From contig NC_052477.1 of assembly GCF_009730915.1 (NCBI RefSeq), forward strand, positions 24,384,578 to 24,448,577: DNA of 64,000 bases. The letters run 5' to 3'. Origin of the DNA: Dioscorea cayenensis subsp. rotundata (taxonomy: Eukaryota > Streptophyta > Magnoliopsida > Dioscoreales > Dioscoreaceae). The stretch's first letter is position 1. Each line of letters starts with the position of its first letter. Under the pieces are notes generated by a model, which was not told the origin of the DNA, ran no database searches, and worked only from the letters and a program-made list of their open reading frames with translations. Shown here piece after piece: positions 56,657 through 64,000 of the stretch. The position numbers were made by a program, and so were the translations under genes.

Positions 56657-59099
56657 TTTTCATACCAGTCGACATCTCCATCGGTGTCTTCAACTCGATT
56701 GCAGTTGATGGAGCCCGATTCACCACATAACAAGCGGTGTTGACTGCTTCTGCCCAAAACTCTTGTTTAGGCTTGCAGCTCCCATCATAGCTCTTGTTCT
56801 TTCTAACAGAGTCCTATTCATCCGCTCTGCAACTCCCATTTGTTGATGAGTGTATGCTGTAGTGAACTGCCTTTTGATGCCTTCTGACTTGCAAAATTCA
56901 TCAAAGTCTTTGCCAGTGCATTCTCCTCCATTATCTGTCCTCGAGCACTTAATCTTGTTGCCATATTCAAGTTCCACCCGCGCTTTGTAAAATTTGAAGA
57001 CTTGAAACACATCTGCCTTTCTTTTGATAGAATATACCCAACATCTCCTGTAATAGTTATCAATGAATGACACAAAGTAATTTGCTCCTCCTACGGACGT
57101 AACTAGTGCTTGCCACACATCAAAGTGAACCAATTCTAGAATTACTTTGCTTCTAGAATTAGATGTGTTGAACTTCAGTTGATGCTGCTTGCTCACAATG
57201 CAATGTTCACAAAAGGGTAGTATTACCTTTGTGAGACCTTGAAATAGATTCCTCTCTGCAAGAATCTTCATTCTTTGCTCTGACATGTGTCCAATTTTCC
57301 TATGCCATGTCATTGTGCATCTTTCACTTGGACTACTTGTGGCAATTGAAGCTTCTCCTTCTTGCAAAGTTTCTCCCTTCAACATGTATAAATTTGCAGC
57401 TATCGTCTCTTCCTTCATACATACAAGCGCTCCTTGAATTATCTTCATCACCTTGTTGTGGACTTCGATTTTGCAACCAAGATCATCAAGTTGTCCAATA
57501 GACAACAAATTCTTTATCAGGCCCTCCACATGTCGGACTTCTTGCATTGTCCGAGTTGTACCATCATGCATCTTGAGTTTGATGGTGCTAATGCCAATGA
57601 TCTTTAGAGCTTGATAGTTGCAGCTGTACACAGAACCTCCAGAGATAGGTTCGTAGTGGTAGAACCATTCTTTTCTGGAAGTCATATGAAAAGTTGCCCG
57701 AGTCTAGAAGCCAAACATCAGCAAACCTTTTCCCTGTGTTTGTTGCTACTTCACATACCATGGCATTTCCATCTTCTGATGTGTTTGCAACATTTCCTTG
57801 AGGATTGGAATCCTTTTTATTTAGATTCCTACAATCCTTCTTTATGTGACCCTTCTTACCACAATTGTAGCATTTGAAGTTTTTCTTGCTCCTTGATTTA
57901 GATCTACCTTGATTGTGGCTCCCACTTGCACCATGTTCCATTGATCTTCCTCTTATCACCATCAAAGCCTCCGCTTGTTACGAACTTGCTGACCTGTCTT
58001 CCTTGTTCTTGGAGACATAATAGCTGCAATGTTGTCGAAGACTAGAATGTCCATGGAGACATTATTTGTTAAGTTGATGACGTGTTAATCATATGAATCT
58101 GGTAGACTTTGGAGTAGAATTTCCGCACGTTCACTTGACTTTATTGTATGTCCCAATGATGTAAGTTAGGAAAATAGAGTGTTTAGTATGCTCATGTGCT
58201 CTATCACTGAAGTAGATTCCACCATAAGCAAGGTATAGAGTCTTCTCTTAAGGAAAATCTTGTTGTGGAGTGACTTGGCCTCATACAGCTTTATAAGGTG
58301 ATCCCATATCTCCTTCGCCATCTTCTTCTCCGCTATGCTTGATAGAACTCCATCAGCAAGCGCCAAATGAAGATTTGCAACGGCATTACAGTCGATCTCA
58401 TTCCACTTGTTATCTTTAACCTCACCTGGCCTTTCAGTAATGGTCGCTAAGCAATTATCCTCCCTTAGGATAGCCATCATTTTTAGCTTCCACAATGAGA
58501 AATTACTCCTATTGAATTTTTCAAACTCATACTTTGTTGCCATTGCTTCTTTCACAGACTGCTTCAAAGGCAGTAACCAGTTCCTACAAAGGGTGAAAAT
58601 AATCTAACTTATTTTCTGATGTGGAGGATCAACTATTAGTGGCAGCCATAGAGCATACGATAAGTAGATATATATAGACACCCTAAGTCTGGCTCTGGTA
58701 CCACTTGTTGTGTAATTATAGAACTGGGTAGAGCAGGGTCACAGTAAAAGTACTTGAAAAATAATAGCACTAAAGATGGACACATGATGTACGTGGAAAA
58801 CACCAAAACAAATTAGAGGAAAAACAACGGGCAAGGTAGAAGAATTTCACTATAGTGAAAAATAGGAGTTACAAGATTTCTATTAACAAGGAGAACCCCA
58901 ACTTACTCTAATTTTTTCTTCCCACTATTTCCTCCCACTTTCTCTTTCACCCTCACACTTCCTCTCTGGAATGGTACACTGAGAGATGCATTTTGCATCT
59001 CTATTTATAGGAGAAAGTGAATGATAATTAACTCACTAAATCCAAAGGTTAGGTGAGGATTACGTGAATATTATATATATATATATATATGTAATTCAT
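56657..59099 (-). mobile_element. Copia retrotransposon 4, truncated (5' half only)
   Basis: The 5' LTR occupies 58706 to about 59099. Its 3' boundary is set by the primer site complementary to 58691-58703 (TGGTACCAGAGCC) two bases away. Gag, protease and integrase follow on the minus strand. Sequence stops in the integrase C-terminus at about 56660 (TPMEMSTGMK) against MOC1 copy B flank DNA, so reverse transcriptase, RNase H and 3' LTR are missing. The outer LTR limit is uncertain; an AT microsatellite lies at 59074-59091. Confidence 0.82.
56660..58567 (-). pseudogene. Copia 4 gag, protease and integrase
   Basis: Gag starts at 58567 or the internal MATKYEFEKFNRSNFSLWKL and runs to LMVESTSVIEHMSIL, where the frame breaks near 58166. 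The knuckle CYNCGKKGHIKKDC lies near 57860 and the protease site VWLLDSGNFSYDF near 57700, with a frameshift at about 57680. Gag-pre-integrase (TMTWHRKIGHMSEQRM) and integrase (SFIDNYYRRCWVYSIKRK, RTDNGGECTG, HQQMGVAERMNRTLLERTRA) continue to about 56720. The stretch 56660-56720 adds the start of the integrase C-terminal region in another frame. Confidence 0.87.
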
Positions 59100-59106
59100 G
59101 AGAATT

Positions 59107-59310
59107 GTATACTTCGGGACAGAGACATACTTTCATGGCTGAGATTTAACTTCTGTTTCCAAATCCTCTGTCTTGATAAGCTTTGTTAATTTTTTGAAAT
59201 TAAAGAGTTATGTTTCAAGTTTCAAATTCAAGTGTTATATTTTGGGACATAGACATGCTTTCATGGCTGAGATTTAACTTATGTTTCCAAATCCTCAGTC
59301 TTGATAAGCT
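59107..59310 (+). repeat. Two tandem copies of about 80 bp before Copia 3
   Basis: Units at 59107-59192 and about 59233-59310 share TTTCATGGCTGAGATTTAAC and CTTGATAAGCT. Copia 3 begins immediately after the second AAGCT; whether AAGCT is its 5 bp target duplication cannot be seen because the other end lies outside the window. Confidence 0.85.
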
Positions 59311-59814
59311 TGTTAGGATCGAGAGCAAGGATGAGCAACACACACACACACACTCTCAGTTTTTCGGTGTTCAAACACAAGGAGGATGGGAATGAACCGT
59401 TCACCGGAATTGACACTCAATTCTCACTTAATTGAATCACAATATAGACATTCAATTATAACAAAGAGAATGAGAAAGAGAACTGAAGTATTTCCACACT
59501 CAATGATTCACACAATTCATTCAATTAAACACCAGCCATTTATACAAACACCTAGCAGACCAACCATCATGGTCGCACAGTACATAGCTAGAGAATATTC
59601 AGTTTAGACAAACATTACAAACAAACATAACAACAGATAAATTTAAGCATCCCCAGATGCATTACAACCAAACACAACCAGTTAAACAACATTCATTTCT
59701 TTCTTGTTTTGAGTCCCGACACAAGGTGCACCAAGGCTGAATTCATGGAGACAAGCTGGAGCTGCAGTAGTGTGAGCAACTTGAATTCTTGGGATCTGAT
59801 CAATATCTTCAACA
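59311..59814 (-). repeat. Copia 3 3' LTR (504 bp)
   Basis: On the minus strand it starts TGTTGAAGATATTG next to the purine tract and ends CGATCCTAACA at 59311. Confidence 0.88.
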
Positions 59815-61880
59815 TACTCCCCTTGATCAGATAATTCTCCAACTCCTAACTTCTTTGTGAATGAGTCGAACTTGATTCTGGGCAAGGCCTTTGTAAACAC
59901 ATCAGCCAATTGATCTTCAGTGCCACAATGCTTAACATTAATTAAGCCATCCTTTATAAGGTCTCGAATAAAATGAAAACGGGTATCAATGTGCTTCGTG
60001 CGCCCATGATGTGTGGGATTTTGGACAATAGAGAGAGCTAATGAATTGTCACAAAAAGTAACATTTGAGTCCTCCTGCTTCTCGTTCAAATCTTCTAGCA
60101 GTCAACGAAGCCAAACAACCTCGCAGGCAGCAGCCGTCAATGAAATGTACACTGCTTCGGTGCTTGACAGAGCAGTGATGGACTGCTTCTTCGAACACCA
60201 TGCTATAACACCGAAGCCTAGTGAAAATACCCACCCTGTGGTGCTTTTCCGGTCGTCTTGAGATCCTCCCCAATCGCTATCAGAATAGCCCATTAATTTG
60301 AAATTTTCTTCCTTCTTGTAATGAATCCCAAAACCGATTGTTCCTTTAACATATCGAAGAATTCGCTTTACTGCTCCTAAATGATGCACACTCGGTGAAT
60401 GCATGAACCGAGCAACCATTGAAATAGCAAACATAATATCGGGCCGTGAGTGGGTGAGGTAGAGCAGAGCACCAACCAATTTTCTATATCTCTGTGGATC
60501 TGTCTTCTCAGAATTGTCCTGAAGACTGAGTTTCTCATTTGAATTCATTGGAGTATCAATATTCTTGCAATTCTTCATCCCAGACCTGAGCAAGAGATCC
60601 TCTGCATACCTTCGTTGTGACACGAAGATATAACCTTTCCTCTGTATCACCTGCAGGCCGAGAAAGAATCTCATTGGCCCCATATCAGTCATCTCGAAAG
60701 TCGTCAACATATTCTCTTTGAACTCAATTAATAAGATATCATCAACATATAGGCAAAGTAATAGCACATCAGAATTACCTTGTAGTTTGCCATATACTGT
60801 GGGTTCATTCTGGCTTCGGGTGAAACCCAATTGAGAAAAATGAGTGTCTATACGACTATACCAAGATTTGGGTGCTTGACGTAGACCGTATAGAGCTTTA
60901 TGAAGACGATACACTTCTTCCTTCTTCTCACTTACAACGAACCCCTCAGGTTGCATGACATACACCTCTTCAACGAGATCTCCGTTTAGAAATGCGGATT
61001 TTACATCCAGTTGATAAATTCACCATTCCTTTTGTGCTCCTATAGATAAGAACAGTCGCACAGTCTCCATTCGAGCGACTGGAGAGAAAACTTCTTCGAA
61101 ATCAATTCCCTCTCACTGCGAGTAGCCTTTAACCATGATACGAGCTTTTCTTTTCAGCAGAGTGCCATCTGGATTGAATTTTGACTTGAAAATCCACTTC
61201 AGTCCAATTGCTTTCTTCCCTTCTGGAAGAACAGTTAGATGCCAAGTTTGATTCTTTGTTATGGCGTTCATCTCCAAATTCATGGCCGTAATCCACTCCT
61301 CACACCTTGCAGCTTCTTCATAAGATGAAGGGTCTCCTGCGAAAAGTGCAAGAGAGCAAGAGCTATAGAGATCAGTGAGATTTCTATACCTCGTCGGAGC
61401 GCCACCGTCTTCTCTGGCCACTGATTCTTCTTCTTCTAAACTAGAAGAGATCCTTTGATGTGAATCAGCCCGTTCATCAGTTTGATTGAACGGTTGAGAT
61501 ATCACCATTTCTCTGTTAAGAGATGTCACCCGCTCCTCACGTGCCGGTACATAAGTTGAGGCATCTGAGTCAGCATTGCCTGACCAATCCCAGCTCTTCT
61601 CTTCAAAGAACCGGATATCCCTGCTGACGTGTACGCGCTTCGAATCAGGATCTATGATCCGATAGGCCTTCGAGCGATCGCAGTACCCAATCAGCACACC
61701 GGGCCGTGACTTGGCGTCAAACTTGGACCGCTGCATCGGGTCAACGTACATGTACATAAGACATCCAAACACCCTGAAATGGTCAACAGAGGGCTTCTCA
61801 CCGGTCAAGGCTTCAAACGGAGTTTGCAGCTTCACCGTCGATGTTACAGATCGATTGAGGATGTACAGTGCCGTCGCCAC
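59682..61880 (-). pseudogene. Copia 3 integrase end, reverse transcriptase and RNase H
   Basis: Starts with the integrase tail (MATALYILNRSVTSTVKLQT, RVFGCLMYMYVDP, GVLIGYCDRSKAYRI). The reverse transcriptase follows: WIFKSKFNPDGTLLKRKARI, a TGA after GYSQ at about 61112, SPVARMETVRLFLS, a TGA after KEW at about 61020, DVKSAFLNG, KALYGLRQAPKSWY, the catalytic CLYVDDILL, and SRPDIMFAISMVARF. RNase H keeps YSDSDWGGSQDDRKSTTGWV, with SSTEAVYIS (Val where Glu is usual). A TGA after WLR near 60100 precedes NSLALSIVQNPTHHGRTKHI and QLADVFTKALP. The ORF stop at 59682 lies inside the 3' LTR. Confidence 0.9.
59815..59824 (-). other. Copia 3 polypurine tract
   Basis: AAGGGGAGTA on the minus strand, directly before the LTR start TGTTGAAG. 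Confidence 0.8.
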
Positions 61881-61889
61881 TGCCTCTGC

Positions 61890-63806
61890 CTAGTACTCAG
61901 ACAGCATCTTTCTTTCTTTTAGCATGGTACGAGCCATCTCCGTCACTGTTCTGTTCTTGCGTTCGGCGACACCATTTTGCTGGGGGGTCTGCGGAGCTGA
62001 TAGTTGGTGGTGAACTCCGGCGAGCTTGCAGAAAGCTTCAAATTCATTGGATATAAATTCCTCTCCGCGATCAGTGCGCAAAACCTTGACTTGGGATGAG
62101 AACTGCTTCTCCACCAGAAGCTTGAACTGCTTGAAGAACTAAAATGTCTCTGATTTTCGGTGCAAAAAGTACACCCAACTATATCTGGAGTAGTCGTCAG
62201 TCAGTAGGAGAAAGTAAGAGTTACCTCCAATGGATGTCGCTCTGATTGGGCCTACAAGGTCGCCATGGATTAATTCTAATGGTGCAGATGCTCGTTTTGC
62301 TTGGCCTTTGGGAAACACAGAGCGAGCTTGCTTCCCCTGTGAGCATGCTTCACATGAACTTACACTTGTGATATTCGGCAACCCAAACACCAGACCCTGA
62401 TCTGATATTTGTTTCAGGTTCTTCACGTTTATGTGCCCATATCTCTTATGCCAGAGATCTGAAGCTTCATCTTCCTTTTGTGCTAAATTTACAAAACCAA
62501 CGTCATTAGCTATTAAAGGAAAGAGCCTGTTAGGAGTCATGGCAACCTGAGCAACCTGTGCCTTAGTTTTAGTCTCCTTAATGTTGCAAATTCCTCTGGT
62601 AAACTCGATATCAAAACCAGCATCCATCATTTGACCGACACTCAAAAGGTTATGAGTTAAATTTGGTACAAACTGGACATCGTTCAAGATAGTAGTCTTA
62701 CCTTTGCTTGAACAGAGTGTTACCTTGCCAATGCCTTCAACTTTGAGTGCCTTTCCATCCCCAACTATAATGGAATGGCTTGGTGTTGTGGCCATGCTCT
62801 GGAACAAATCTTTCTCGCCTGACATGTGGTTGGAGCAACCACTGTCAATTAGCTATAGTCCTCCACTTTGTTTTAGTTCTTCACTGATTGCCATAAAGGC
62901 CACTTCTTCTCCTTCCTTTGGCTTCTCTTCTTTAACAACATTCGCTTCCCTATTTCTATACCAACATTGTGCTTTTACATGCCCAAACTTCTTACAAACA
63001 AAGCATTGTACTCCCTTGTGGGATTTGTTAAATTCTGCAGAGAAACCGGGTTCAGTGAGTGCTGGATCACTGCTTCTGCTGCGCCCGCGTCCCCTTCCCC
63101 TGGGAGATAAGCCTCGGCCTCTTCCTCTTCCTCTGTTTGAATGCTCTGTAGCATGAGCACTTCCTCTGCCTGCATACAATGCCTTCTCTCCTTCATGATG
63201 ATTTCCTTCAATGTTTAGTATAGCTTCATGATTTTTCAGTGAGCCACTCAACTGCTCAACTGAGATAATATTCAAATCTTTTGCTTCTATGATCGAGTGA
63301 ACGGCCTGTGAGAATCTGGGAGTCAAACTTCTGAGTATTTGAGACACAACTGCCTTTTGCGGGAGATCTTGCTTCAAGACTCTAATCTGGTAAACAATAT
63401 CTAATACCCTGCTCACGAAGTCCTGCACAGATTCAACTTGCTTCATTTTGACAGCATCAAACTCTCTTTGTAGAGCATGAAGCTGGATGTTGGAGTTGTC
63501 TGAGTCTCCCTGGAACTCGGTCTTAATAATATCCCACGCCTCCTTAGTCGTCTTGGCTTCAGAAATCCTTACCAATATCCTTGAATCAAGTGCGCGTTGA
63601 ATTAGATACATTGCTTTAGCATCCTTCTTGAGGCTTTCATTAATTCTAGTAGTGTCTCCCTCTTCACTGAATCCCTTCTCCACCAATTTCCATAGATCTT
63701 TCGATCTAAACATGGTCTTCATCATCAATGCCCAAAGGTTGTAATTCTCACCTTTGAAATAAGGGACATCAGTATCCTTTGCTGAAGAGGAGCTCGACAT
63801 CTTCAC
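61890..63806 (-). pseudogene. Copia 3 gag, protease and integrase
   Basis: Gag is open from 63806 (MKMSSSSSAKDTDVPYFKGE) through the UBN2-type region, an RG-rich linker and the knuckle CFVCKKFGHVKAQC. A TAG at 62853-62855 replaces the Trp normally before LIDSGCSNHMSG, the protease site. Gag-pre-integrase (LWHKRYGHINVKNLK, CEACSQGKQAR) and the integrase core (LLLTDDYSRYSWVYFLHRKS) run to another TAG after ETF at 62139. The frame continues with LRTDRGEEFISNEF and PQQNGVAERKNRTVTEM until a TAG after LSEY at 61890. Confidence 0.9.
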
Positions 63807-63824
63807 CTAGATTCAATGACAGAT

Positions 63825-63835
63825 CTCTGATACCA
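63825..63835 (-). other. Copia 3 primer-binding site
   Basis: TGGTATCAGAG on the minus strand, one base from the 5' LTR end, complementary to initiator tRNA-Met. Confidence 0.9.
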
Positions 63836-63836
63836 C

Positions 63837-64000
63837 TGTTAGGATCGAGAGCAAGGATGAGCAACACATACACACTCAGTTTTTCGGTGTTCAAACACAA
63901 GGAGGATGGGAATTAACCGTTTACCGGAATTGACACTCAATTCTCACTTAATTGAATCACAATATAGACATTCAATTATAACAAAGAGAATAAGAAAGAG
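63837..64000 (-). repeat. Copia 3 5' LTR, partial
   Basis: Matches 59311-59480 of the 3' LTR and runs off the window; about 340 bp should lie beyond. Confidence 0.92.

Larger units (their letters stand above)
59311..64000 (-). mobile_element. Copia retrotransposon 3, nearly complete, 5' LTR cut by the window edge
   Basis: The 3' LTR (59311-59814, 504 bp) and the visible 164 bp of the 5' LTR (63837-64000) align with several differences: a CA-repeat length change, GAATGAACCGTTCACC against GAATTAACCGTTTACC, and GAATGAG against GAATAAG. The element is therefore older than Copia 1. Primer site, gag, protease, integrase, reverse transcriptase, RNase H and purine tract are all present on the minus strand. 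Confidence 0.92.

Noticed and set aside
56720..64000. Copia 3 and Copia 4 as one rearranged element
   Set aside because: Different primer sites (TGGTATCAGAG and TGGTACCAGAGCC), different LTRs and duplicated gag and integrase show two elements.

Overview
This window is nuclear DNA of a flowering plant. It holds plant-type LINEs with an RNase H tail, Ty1/Copia elements primed by initiator tRNA-Met, Stowaway and MULE MITEs, a CC-NBS-LRR (CNL) resistance gene, and broken copies of a PIN auxin carrier, the plastid Holliday-junction resolvase MOC1 and an ABCF (GCN-type) protein. The species cannot be named from the sequence. No host gene here reads through intact; the CNL comes closest, with a single frameshift.

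Layout. (1) 375-19480 is bounded by CACTA-type ends and has a block of subterminal repeats at its right end. The matching flank near 45.8 kb lacks it. Inside are ABCF gene exons split by a Copia element. The Copia's 5' LTR is split by a 6.1 kb LINE, and its integrase is split by a tRNA-type SINE. A second LINE fragment and a MULE-type MITE follow. (2) 19.5-27 kb is a degraded CNL-locus flank holding a solo LTR, a scrap of CNL 3' end, a 1.6 kb MULE with long inverted arms, nested Stowaway MITEs and an 859 bp GC-rich-ended MITE. (3) 27.0-30.5 kb is the CNL gene. (4) 30.5-34.2 kb is its 3' side, containing divergent repeats of the same flank. (5) 34.3-40.3 kb is a second near-complete LINE. (6) 40.6-43.6 kb is a PIN pseudogene on the minus strand, split by a solo LTR whose removal restores the family reading frame. 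(7) 44.3-47.3 kb holds LINE scraps and another flank copy. (8) 47.6-56.7 kb holds two tandem copies of a MOC1 pseudogene, the first interrupted by a short-LTR Copia, with a CNL N-terminal relic between them. (9) 56.7-64.0 kb holds a 3'-truncated Copia, then most of another Copia whose 5' LTR runs off the window.

The nesting gives an order of events. The ABCF segment came first, then Copia (LTRs almost identical), then the LINE in its LTR and the SINE in its integrase. The locus reads as a decaying CNL cluster repeatedly used as an insertion target. I found no evidence for a new protein system. The most distinctive structures are the 19 kb CACTA-bounded block, the zinc-knuckle-only MULE, and the CNL start codon formed at the edge of a three-copy tandem repeat.
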